NCBI RefSeq assembly: GCF_009834125.1
Contig: NZ_CP047146.1
Span: 8,958,501-9,022,500 of the forward strand
Direction: 5' to 3'
Length of the DNA: 64,000 nucleotides
Origin: Streptomyces sp. GS7
GTDB taxonomy: Bacteria > Actinomycetota > Actinomycetes > Streptomycetales > Streptomycetaceae
Part shown: positions 17,178 through 24,625 of the stretch, in pieces
Position numbering within the stretch: the first letter of the stretch is position 1
Layout: each line of letters opens with the position of its first letter
The notes under the pieces: model-generated
Database searches by the model: none
The model's input: only the letters and a program-made list of their open reading frames with translations
Told to the model about the DNA's origin: nothing
Program-made: the position numbers and the translations under genes

Positions 17178-18530
17178 TCAACCAGCCGTATCCGGGAGCC
17201 AGTTGCCGTGGAATCCGTACGGAACACGCCGCGGAAGACGGACCGTGGCGACAGGGTCGGCGGATATGTCCTCCGCGTCGAGGATGACGAGATCGCTGGT
17301 ATCGGTGGTCACGTCATAGACGTAGGTGATCAGCCAGCCCGGACCGCCCGGCCGGTCGTCCGCGGGGGCGAAGGCCGCCTCTCCCGGGGTGCGTCCCGGG
17401 CGGAAGTCATGGCGGACGACCGCTCCCGTCTCCAGGTCGTAGCGGAGCAGGGCGCCCGGTATCGGTCCCGTGCCGGGCGACTCGCCTGCTGACACATGGC
17501 CGAAGCGGACGGGCTGTCCGGCCAGGCGGTCGTCGATACGGGGGAACTCGCCGGCTTGGTCGTCGAGTTGTTCCTCGGCCACCGTTCCGGAGGCGAGATC
17601 GATCGTCCAGCGCCACAGGCAGGGCGGGGCGGCGCGCCCGTCGAGCGCGGCGTAGCGCGAGACGTAGAGGACTATCCGCTGCTCGCCGTCGTCATGGGCA
17701 TTGAGGGAGTGGAAGACGTAGCAGGGGTCGATGGACAGCCAGTGGACCTGCCCGTACGGATCGTCGCGGCGCAGTACGCCCAGCCGAGCGCCGTACTCCG
17801 GATCCCAGCTGTAGGGCATACCGGGGCGGTCGCGGTCATGGACGACCGGGAGGTCCATGAAGACGACATGGCGGGCCGTCAGATGGAAGTCGTGCATCAT
17901 CGTCGCCGCCGGGACGTCGACGGGGCGGCTGACCACCAACTGCCCTTGTGCGTCGGCCCGGTGATAGGTCAGGTAGGGCGGTGCCGCGTGGCCGTAGCCG
18001 AAGAAGTGCAGCTCACCGGTGGTAGGGCAGGTCTTGGGGTGGGCGGTCATGGCGGTGGTGAGCCGGCCGCCGAAGTCATGCGGACCCACGCTCTCCAGCT
18101 CATGGCCGGGACGGCAGTCGATCTCGTACGGAAAGGACGACTCGACCAGTGCCAGGGTGCGTCCGGCATGCCGGACGACATGGGTGTTGGCCACACCCGC
18201 CGCCGGATTCCGGCGCCCCTGTGCGTCCCTGACCCGGATGCCGTCGGTGAAGGTCGAGGTGCGGACCCAGCGATTGCGGTAGGAGACGGCCCGGCCGCCT
18301 TCCAGACGCACGCCGTGGACCATGCCGTCGCCGAAGAACCAGTGCGGGCTGGCCGCGTCCCTCGGGTTGGGGCCGTTGCGCAGATACCAGCCGGTGAGTT
18401 CCGGCGGGATGGCGCCGGTGACCGGGAGGTCGTAGGCGGTCAGTTCGTCCATGACCGGGGCGAAGTTTCCGGCCAGGTGCGGTGCGGGAGCGGAGGATTC
18501 GGATACCGCTGCCGGTGATGTGGTGCTCAT
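17178..18530 (-). CDS. Carotenoid cleavage oxygenase family protein
   Basis: A 450-residue seven-bladed propeller dioxygenase of the RPE65/CCO family, which splits carotenoid or stilbene-like double bonds with O2 and Fe(II). The four iron-binding histidines fit H164 (TAHPKT), H213 (MMHDFH), H274 (FHSLNAHDD) and H441 (YGFHGNWLP). The GTPELTGWYLRNGPNP-like N-terminal blade motif is present as ELTGWYLRNGPNP at 44-56. The start ATG at 18530 overlaps the stop of the membrane-protein gene by four bases, so the pair is coupled. No carotenoid biosynthesis genes are nearby. The dyad at 19250-19280 suggests control by the divergent PadR protein. Confidence 0.88.
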   Translation of the reverse strand: MSTTSPAAVSESSAPAPHLAGNFAPVMDELTAYDLPVTGAIPPELTGWYLRNGPNPRDAASPHWFFGDGMVHGVRLEGGRAVSYRNRWVRTSTFTDGIRVRDAQGRRNPAAGVANTHVVRHAGRTLALVESSFPYEIDCRPGHELESVGPHDFGGRLTTAMTAHPKTCPTTGELHFFGYGHAAPPYLTYHRADAQGQLVVSRPVDVPAATMMHDFHLTARHVVFMDLPVVHDRDRPGMPYSWDPEYGARLGVLRRDDPYGQVHWLSIDPCYVFHSLNAHDDGEQRIVLYVSRYAALDGRAAPPCLWRWTIDLASGTVAEEQLDDQAGEFPRIDDRLAGQPVRFGHVSAGESPGTGPIPGALLRYDLETGAVVRHDFRPGRTPGEAAFAPADDRPGGPGWLITYVYDVTTDTSDLVILDAEDISADPVATVRLPRRVPYGFHGNWLPDTAG

Positions 18531-19117
18531 GAGGCCAGGCCCCCCTGGGTGTCGAGCTGCGCGCCGGCCTGCTGCCGGAAACGGGCCCGGGCCCGTTCCG
18601 GATAGGTGGCGGTGAAGCGGACGGGAAGAACGAATGCGGCGATCTGGACGAGGATCGAGAAGACCGCGCTCATGCCGTAGGCGGCGATGACGACCTGGGC
18701 GATCGCGGTGACGGTGAAGGACAGCGCCCAGGCGGCGGTGAGCACGACATTGATGCGGTGGAACAGGGGCATCCGCCAGACCTCGGGCGGGGCCATCCGG
18801 CGCGCGATCGCCAGCGTGAAGGGACGCCGGACGGCGATCGACACCCAGGCGATGAGAGCCAGCCAGCCCACCGACAGCGCACTGCTGTACACCTTGAGGC
18901 CGCTGTCGGGGCGGACGAAGGCCAGCACGGCGAGGCCCGCGAAGTACACGATCGTGCCGTAATCCAGCAGTCGCGCTTCGAGCGACAGTCCCGCGGCACG
19001 GTCCGCTATGAGCAGCACCGCCGAGGCGGCCAGACCGGCGAGTGCGCCCCACTGCCAGCCCACGGAGGACACCCCCGCGAAGACAAGCCACGGGATGAAG
19101 CCCCGCAGATAGTTCAT
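18527..19117 (-). CDS. Integral membrane protein coupled to carotenoid oxygenase
   Basis: A 196-residue protein with about five to six transmembrane segments (MNYLRGFIPWLVFAGVSSVG at the N-terminus, ARLLDYGTIVYFAGLAVLAF near 50, INVVLTAAWALSFTVTAIAQ near 125). The tail is basic and ends QLDTQGGLAS. I do not recognise a named family. It starts the two-gene operon with the carotenoid oxygenase and overlaps it by four bases, so it could help deliver a membrane-bound substrate; that role is inference. Confidence 0.75.
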   Translation of the reverse strand: MNYLRGFIPWLVFAGVSSVGWQWGALAGLAASAVLLIADRAAGLSLEARLLDYGTIVYFAGLAVLAFVRPDSGLKVYSSALSVGWLALIAWVSIAVRRPFTLAIARRMAPPEVWRMPLFHRINVVLTAAWALSFTVTAIAQVVIAAYGMSAVFSILVQIAAFVLPVRFTATYPERARARFRQQAGAQLDTQGGLAS

Positions 19118-19249
19118 GATTCCCCCCTCTTTGCTCGCGCCCGCTCACGGCGGGTCGGCGACGGCACACAGCACCAAGGCCGGGCGGCGACCGCAGCATG
19201 CGATCGGGACCCTGGACGGCTCCACCCCCAGCCACATTCCAACTCTGAC

Positions 19250-19280
19250 ATGTCGAAGATGGAAAGTCCATCTTTGACAT
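19250..19280. promoter_or_regulatory. 31-bp dyad, probable PadR operator
   Basis: Fourteen-base arms ATGTCGAAGATGGA (19250-19263) and TCCATCTTTGACAT (19267-19280) match with one mismatch across a three-base centre. The outer ATGT and ACAT ends fit the PadR consensus ATGT-N-ACAT. TGACATGTCGAA is also present as a direct repeat at 19246-19257 and 19275-19286. The site lies between the divergent membrane-protein gene and padR, 29 bases before the PadR start. Confidence 0.75.
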
Positions 19281-19308
19281 GTCGAAAGTGGAAGGTAAAG
19301 TGTTGACC

Positions 19309-19941
19309 ATGAGCTTGAGACATGCCGTTCTGGGCCTGCTGTCCGAATCGCCGGCGAGCGGCTACGACCTGATGAAGCTGTTCAACGCCTCGCTCACCAG
19401 CGTCTGGCCGGCGACCCAGAGCCAGGTGTACGGCGAGCTCAACAAGCTCACGACCGCCGGCCTCGTCGAGGTGACGGCCCACGGCCCGCGGGGTCGCAAG
19501 GAATACGCGATCACCGAGGACGGCCTGGCCGAACTGCGCCACTGGCTCACGGACATCGCGCCCAGCGGCCCGCAGCGCCACGACGGTCTGCTGCGCGTCT
19601 TCTTCCTCGGCCTCCTCACGCCACTCGAAGCGCGCGCCTATCTCCTCACCCAGGCCGAGTCAGCCGCCCGTGCGCACGCCGCGTACGAGCAGATCGACGA
19701 GGTTTCCGACTGGGACGACGAGATGATCTCCGTCTACGGCCGGATCGCCCTGGAGTTCGGTCTGCGGATGTCGGCGACCCAGGAGGAGTGGGCCCGCTGG
19801 GCCGCCGAGGAGGTGACCGGCGCGAAGGCCAGGAAGGCGAGCGAACTGGCCCGCGGGAGGCATCCCAGGTCGCCGCAGAACGGCGGCGGGCGGCAGGACG
19901 ACGCAGGCGGGGCGAGCCCGGAGCGGTCCGGCGGCGAGTGA
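19309..19941 (+). CDS. PadR-family transcriptional regulator (Vir-type)
   Basis: A 210-residue regulator. Residues 4-75 are the PadR winged helix (RHAVLGLLSESPASGYDLMK, SQVYGELNKL and the GRKEYAIT wing). Residues 95-180 are the helical dimerisation domain of the longer PadR-s1/VirR subfamily. The ATG at 19309 is preferred over an upstream GTG because the family begins with MSLRHAVLG-like sequence and the dyad would otherwise overlap the coding region. It is divergent from the carotenoid oxygenase operon, which it probably represses along with itself. Confidence 0.85.
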   Translation: MSLRHAVLGLLSESPASGYDLMKLFNASLTSVWPATQSQVYGELNKLTTAGLVEVTAHGPRGRKEYAITEDGLAELRHWLTDIAPSGPQRHDGLLRVFFLGLLTPLEARAYLLTQAESAARAHAAYEQIDEVSDWDDEMISVYGRIALEFGLRMSATQEEWARWAAEEVTGAKARKASELARGRHPRSPQNGGGRQDDAGGASPERSGGE

Positions 19942-20040
19942 CGCGCGCTCCGCGCCGACGGGCCCGCCCGTCCGCCCGCCGACCCGTCAGTGCCGGGGAA
20001 TTCGGATGCCGCAGCACCCGCGCCGCAGCATCCTGGAGGC

Positions 20041-20583
20041 ATGAACCACCAGCGTTCCGTACGCATCTCGAAGTACCTGGCGAAGCATCTGCGCCATGAG
20101 CCGGAGCGGATCGGCATCGCCCTCGACGCGCGGGGGTGGGTCCCGGTGACGGAGCTCGTCGAAGCGGCCGCGCGGCATGGATTTCCCTTCTCCCGGGCGG
20201 AGTTGGAGGCGGTGGTCGCCGGCAGCGACAAGCAGCGCTACGCCCTGGAGGACGGCCGGATCCGCGCCAATCAGGGCCACTCCGTGCCCATCGACCTCGG
20301 CCTGCCGCCGGCGGTACCGCCCGACCACCTCTTTCACGGCACGGTGGCCCGCAGCGTCGCCGCCATACGGGAGCAGGGGCTGCGGCCGATGTCCCGGCAT
20401 GCCGTGCACCTCTCGCCGGACCGGGAGACCGCGACCCGGGTGGGCGCGCGGCGCGGCAAGGCCGTCGTGTTGACGGTCGACGCAACCGCGATGCACCGGA
20501 GGGGCCACGTCTTCCGTGTCAGCGCCAACGGGGTCTGGCTGACCGACCGCGTGCCGCCGGAGTTCCTCCGCTTCCCCGGCTGA
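20041..20583 (+). CDS. kptA: RNA 2'-phosphotransferase (KptA/Tpt1)
   Basis: A 180-residue protein of the Tpt1/KptA family, which transfers an internal RNA 2'-phosphate to NAD+, giving ADP-ribose 1''-2''-cyclic phosphate. RISKYLAKHLRHEPE at 8-22 is the N-terminal substrate motif; KQRYALEDGRIRANQGHS, FHGTVARSVAAI and HLSPDRETATRVG carry the conserved Arg/His residues. It is full length for bacterial members. Bacteria have no known tRNA-splicing pathway that makes 2'-phosphates, so the cellular substrate (2'-phosphorylated or ADP-ribosylated RNA) is open. GGAGG lies directly before the ATG, and a CATCCT hexamer six bases upstream would also allow leaderless initiation. Confidence 0.88.
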   Translation: MNHQRSVRISKYLAKHLRHEPERIGIALDARGWVPVTELVEAAARHGFPFSRAELEAVVAGSDKQRYALEDGRIRANQGHSVPIDLGLPPAVPPDHLFHGTVARSVAAIREQGLRPMSRHAVHLSPDRETATRVGARRGKAVVLTVDATAMHRRGHVFRVSANGVWLTDRVPPEFLRFPG

Positions 20584-20645
20584 GCCTCGTCCGGCACCGA
20601 AGTCCAGGGCGGACTCCAGGGCGGCACTCCAGGTCGGCGGCGCCT

Positions 20646-21209
20646 TCAGAGACCGGGTGCACCCCACACCGGGAACCACCGCGCCAGATCCTGCTCGATC
20701 GACAGATCGTCCCCGAGCATCGCCCGTACCTGCAGTTCGAGCGGGTTGTCCCGCTTCTCGCCGCCCCCGGCCTGGGGGGCGAAGGGGTAGAACGTGCCGC
20801 GCTTGTAGAGGTACACCAGCGCCAGCGACCGCTGCCGCGCATCGCGGAAACCCAACAGCGAGCACAGCAACTGCGGGCCGAAACCCGCCTCCTCCAGGGA
20901 CGTGTTGACCGCGTGGAGATCATTGACCAGACCCGCGACATCCTCCGGGGAGTGCCGCACCAGCAGCCACGTATATCCGTAGGAGTCCTGGGTGAACTCC
21001 ACCGATCCGTCCAGGAGGGACCGCGCCTCCTCCTGGATCCGCGAGAACGCCCCGCCCTCGACACTCGCGAAACACACCGACCCCAGACCGGTGGGCTCGA
21101 AGCCTGCCGCCGCCTGGAGGGTGACGGCGGCGGACGGCAGCGCGAAGAGCTGGTCGAGATCGGGGCGTACCGGCTTGCTGCGGCCGAGGATGGCGTCCAG
21201 AAATCCCAT
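20646..21209 (-). CDS. pspAB: PspA-associated protein PspAB
   Basis: A 187-residue soluble protein starting MGFLDAILGRSKPV, the hallmark N-terminus of actinobacterial PspAB. TGLGSVCFASVEGGAF and SYGYTWLLVRH follow. PspAB is found with PspA/HtpX envelope-stress genes but has no assigned activity. Start ATG 21209 is supported by AAGGAG nine bases upstream. It lies 72 bases downstream of htpX on the same strand, as in other actinobacteria, and is likely co-transcribed with it. Confidence 0.82.
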   Translation of the reverse strand: MGFLDAILGRSKPVRPDLDQLFALPSAAVTLQAAAGFEPTGLGSVCFASVEGGAFSRIQEEARSLLDGSVEFTQDSYGYTWLLVRHSPEDVAGLVNDLHAVNTSLEEAGFGPQLLCSLLGFRDARQRSLALVYLYKRGTFYPFAPQAGGGEKRDNPLELQVRAMLGDDLSIEQDLARWFPVWGAPGL

Positions 21210-21281
21210 GCGCGGATTACTCCTTGATCCCTTGCTCCGGTGATGCGGCGCGGTCACCGCCGCGCCGGCCGTCCCTGCCGC

Positions 21282-22180
21282 TCACGGCCGCCCCAGCTCC
21301 GCCGCGATCCGGCCGAGCTGGTCGAGCCGCTGCTCCAGCGTCGGGTGCGAGGACAGCAGCTGGCTGAACGTCTCCTTGTTGAACGCCGGCGCGAAGTAGA
21401 AGGCGTTGAACGGCTGGGCCTTGCGCAGGTCCTCGGTCGGGATCCGGGCGATCTGGCCGGTGACCTTCGTCAGCGCCGCGGCCAGCGCCGAGGGGCGGCC
21501 GGTCAGCAGGGCGGCGGCCCGGTCGGCGGACAGTTCGCGGTAGCGGGACAGCAGCCGGGTCAGCAGGAAGCTGATGGCGTAGACCACCACGCTGACGGCG
21601 GTGACGATCAGCACGGCGATGGCCGCGTTCTGGTCCCGGTTGTTGCGCCCGACGCCGCTCCACAGGGCAGCACGGGTGATGATTCCGGCCAGTACGCCGA
21701 GGAACGAGGCGATGGTCATCACCGCCACATCGCGATGCGCGACGTGGGAGAGCTCATGCGCCAGCACGCCCTCCAGTTCCTCCGGCTCCAGCCGCCTGAG
21801 CAGCCCGGTCGTGGCGCACACCATCGAGTTCTTCTGATTGCGGCCGGTCGCGAAGGCGTTCGGCACATCCGACTCGGCGATCGCGACCCGTGGTTTGGGC
21901 ATATCGGCCAGCGCGCACAGCCGGTCCACGGCGCCGTGCAGCTCGGGAGCCTGCTCCGGCGTGACCTCGCGCGCACCCATGCTGAAGGCGGCGATCCGGT
22001 CGCTGTACCAGAACTGCGCGACGAACATGGCGCCCGAGATCAGCAGCACCACCACCCAGGCGCCCTTGAGCAGCACCACAGCGCGCCGACGACCACGACG
22101 TACAGCAGTCCGATGAAGAACATCGTCGTCACCATGCGCGAGGTCAGCCCGCGGTCCGGGGCGAATCGGGTCTGTGCCAT
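21282..22180 (-). pseudogene. htpX: Membrane zinc protease HtpX, interrupted by a one-base frameshift
   Basis: Read with one extra base this would be a 299-residue HtpX protease, which removes damaged membrane proteins. The first ~33 codons from ATG 22180 (MAQTRFAPDRGLTS and a first membrane span) run in one frame. At about 22077-22080 the sequence lacks one C of an expected CACCAC repeat and the reading frame shifts. The rest continues intact in the second frame: a second span, the active site HELSH, the ENR-type motif SRYRELSADRAA and the C-terminal SSHPTLEQRLDQL. Either a sequencing error, a phase-variable tract or a real lesion is possible. Translation could restart at an internal GTG near 22078, giving a protein without its first span. 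Confidence 0.75.
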
Positions 22181-22386
22181 GGCTCCTCCACAACGCACCG
22201 CACTTCGCGCAGTGTCCCGACCCCGTCGCGCGCCGTCCAGCCTCCGCGCGCCACGTACCGCACACTGCGCCGCTGTCCCGATTCTCCCTCTTCGAGGCTA
22301 TATACGGGGTAAAACCCGGGCCGGACACCTGGGGAAACCGACCGGGTCACCGCAAGGCCGCCACCCCTGACCCATCGGAGATGGCC

Positions 22387-23286
22387 CTATCGGGCACCCA
22401 GCTGGGCCAGCCCCTCCGTGGCGATTCGCTCGAAGACCGCAGTATCGGCCTCGAAGACGGAATCGGCGATCGGCCAGTGGACGACCAGCTCGTCGAAGCC
22501 CAGCTCGGCATGGCTGCCGGCGAAGTCCACGAAGGCGTCCAGGGACTCCAGCGGACGGTCCGGGGAGAAGCCGGTCAGCATGATCTTCCGCAGTTCGGCG
22601 GGGTCGCGTCCCAGGTCGGCGCACGCCTTCTCCAAGCGCTCGATCTGCCCGCGGATCGCCTCCCGCGACTCGGCCGGCGTACCGCCCGCGTTCGCGACCT
22701 TGGGGTCACCGGTCGTCACCCACGCCTGGCCGTGGCGGGCCGCCAGCTGCAGTCCGCGCGGCCCGGTGGCCGCCACCGCGAACGGCAGCCGCGGTCGCTG
22801 CACACAGCCGGGGATGTTGCGCGCCTCGTCGGCCGAGTAGTGCTCGCCCCGGTAGGAGACGGCGTCCTGGGTCAGCAGCTCGTCGAGCAGTGCCGTGAAC
22901 TCCGCGAAACGGTCGGCCCGTTCGCGCGGGGACCACGCCTCGTGGCCGAGCGCGGTGGCGTCGAAGCCGTTGCCGCCGGCACCGATGCCCAGGGTGAACC
23001 GGCCGTCGCTGATGTCGTCGAGCGAGATCAGTTCCTTGGCGAGGGTGACCGGGTGCCGGAAGTTCGGCGAGGTGACGAGGGTGCCCAGCCGCATCCGGGA
23101 GGTCGCGGCGGCGGCTGCGGTCAGCGTCGGGACGGCGCCGAACCAGGTCTGGTCGCGGAAGCTCCGCCAGGAGAGGTGGTCATAGGTGTACGCGGCGTGG
23201 AAGCCCAGCTCCTCGGCGCGCTGCCACACCTCCTTTCCGCCTTCGGACCAACGGCGGACGGGCAGGATCACAGTGCTCAGTCGCAT
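22387..23286 (-). CDS. F420-dependent LLM-class oxidoreductase
   Basis: A 299-residue luciferase-like monooxygenase fold protein. The start MRLSTVILPVRRWSEG, HAAYTYDHLSWR near 30-41, RMRLGTLVTSPNFRHPV near 69-85 and LGIGAGGNG match the actinobacterial F420-dependent LLM subgroup, which transfers hydride from reduced F420 to diverse substrates. RLPFAVAATGPRGLQLAARH is the phosphate-binding region. Substrate is not predictable. It sits alone between htpX and a HAD gene on the opposite strand. Confidence 0.82.
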   Translation of the reverse strand: MRLSTVILPVRRWSEGGKEVWQRAEELGFHAAYTYDHLSWRSFRDQTWFGAVPTLTAAAAATSRMRLGTLVTSPNFRHPVTLAKELISLDDISDGRFTLGIGAGGNGFDATALGHEAWSPRERADRFAEFTALLDELLTQDAVSYRGEHYSADEARNIPGCVQRPRLPFAVAATGPRGLQLAARHGQAWVTTGDPKVANAGGTPAESREAIRGQIERLEKACADLGRDPAELRKIMLTGFSPDRPLESLDAFVDFAGSHAELGFDELVVHWPIADSVFEADTAVFERIATEGLAQLGAR

Positions 23287-23459
23287 ACCTCCGAGCCTAC
23301 GGCCGTCTCGGAGCGATCGGATCCGGCCTCGGGAGCGGCCCCGGGCCGGCCCGCCAACGCCGCTCTCGCCTGCCCCCGGTCGGCCCCCGCGCCCGCCGCA
23401 GCGGCTCATCTGCGCCACCCACCGCACGCCTGTGCGTACCGGTACGCGAAGATGGCCCC

Positions 23460-24437
23460 GTGACTGACGCCTCCGCCACGCCACCCCGCGCGCCCGAGCC
23501 GGCCGTGACGCCCCGGCCCACCCGGTTGATCGCCACCGATCTCGACGGCACCCTGCTGCACGACGACAAGACGGTCTCCGACCGGACGATCGCCGCACTC
23601 GCCGCCGCGGAAGAGGCCGGCATCGAGGTCTTTTTCGTCACCGGGCGCCCGGCCCGCTGGATGGACGTGGTCAGCGACCACGTCCACGGGCACGGCCTGG
23701 CGATCTGTGCGAACGGCGCGGCCGTCGTCGATCTCCACCGCGGCTACCGGATCGTCGAGGTCAGCCAGCTGGACCGCGCCGTCGCGCTCGATGTCGTGCA
23801 CGCCCTGCGCGCCGCGGCGCCGGGCACCTCGTTCGCCGTGGAGCGCACCGGCGGCATCCACTACGAGCCGCAGTACCCGCCCTTCCTCCTCGACCCGGCC
23901 GCCGCCATCGCCCCGGCGGAGAAGCTCCTCGCCGAGGGCTTCGCCCCGCCACTGACCGCGGAGCCGGAAGCCGGCGCCGGCACCGACGGCCCGTATTCGT
24001 CCGACGCCGATCCGGCCGGGCCGGGCGCGGCGGGCGCCGCCGACGGCGACACGGGCGCCGACCAGCCCGTGCTCAAGCTGCTCGCGCACCACCCCGAGAT
24101 GGACCCCGACGCCTTTCTCGCCCTGGCCCGTACCGCCGCGGGCCATCTGGCCTCGTTCACCCGGTCCAGCCCCACCGCGCTGCTGGAGATCAGCGGCCTG
24201 GGAGTCAGCAAGGCCGGCACCCTCGCCCGCTGCTGCGCCGAGCGCGGGATCTCGCCGGACGAGGTCGTCGCCTTCGGGGACATGCCGAACGACATCGAGA
24301 TGCTCACCTGGGCCGGCACCTCGTACGCCATGGCCAACGCGCACCCGGACGTGCTGGCCGCGACCACACGCCGTACGGATTCCAACAACGACGACGGCGT
24401 CGCAGTCGTCATCGAGCGGATCCTCCGGCAGGGCTGA
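23460..24437 (+). CDS. HAD-superfamily (Cof-type, IIB) phosphatase
   Basis: A 325-residue haloacid dehalogenase hydrolase. Motif I is ATDLDGTLL (nucleophile Asp near residue 26), motif II is FFVTGRP, motif III lysine is in GVSKAGTLAR, and motif IV is AFGDMPNDIEML. A C2B cap lies between motifs II and III and contains an unusual Gly/Ala/Asp-rich insertion near 180-205, probably a flexible loop. The family removes phosphate from sugar phosphates or cofactors. The GTG start at 23460 follows a possible -10 but has no clear ribosome binding site. Confidence 0.85.
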   Translation: MTDASATPPRAPEPAVTPRPTRLIATDLDGTLLHDDKTVSDRTIAALAAAEEAGIEVFFVTGRPARWMDVVSDHVHGHGLAICANGAAVVDLHRGYRIVEVSQLDRAVALDVVHALRAAAPGTSFAVERTGGIHYEPQYPPFLLDPAAAIAPAEKLLAEGFAPPLTAEPEAGAGTDGPYSSDADPAGPGAAGAADGDTGADQPVLKLLAHHPEMDPDAFLALARTAAGHLASFTRSSPTALLEISGLGVSKAGTLARCCAERGISPDEVVAFGDMPNDIEMLTWAGTSYAMANAHPDVLAATTRRTDSNNDDGVAVVIERILRQG

Positions 24438-24482
24438 GGCGGGCCGCAGCGCCGAGCCCGGCGACGTTTCACGGGCTGCACT

Positions 24483-24496
24483 GTTTCACGTGAAAC
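24483..24496. other. parS centromere-like site 1
   Basis: Exact palindrome GTTTCACGTGAAAC, the ParB-binding parS sequence of actinobacteria. It lies in the gap between the converging HAD and sensor-kinase genes, 81 bases from a second exact copy. A degenerate half-copy (GTTTCACGGG) is at about 24466. Confidence 0.88.
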
Positions 24497-24563
24497 GGCC
24501 CGCTTCACGGCGGGCCTCGCCGGGGGCGCTCTCCTCGCTCAGGCTGTTTCACCTTGCTGCACC

Positions 24564-24577
24564 GTTTCACGTGAAAC
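24564..24577. other. parS centromere-like site 2
   Basis: Exact GTTTCACGTGAAAC, in the same convergent intergenic region as site 1. Another half-site (TGTTTCACC) lies at about 24544, so ParB could nucleate on a local cluster. Confidence 0.88.
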
Positions 24578-24625
24578 AGCGCGACGGCTCGCTGCCGGGT
24601 CGGCCTTCGGTCCCGGGCACGCCGC

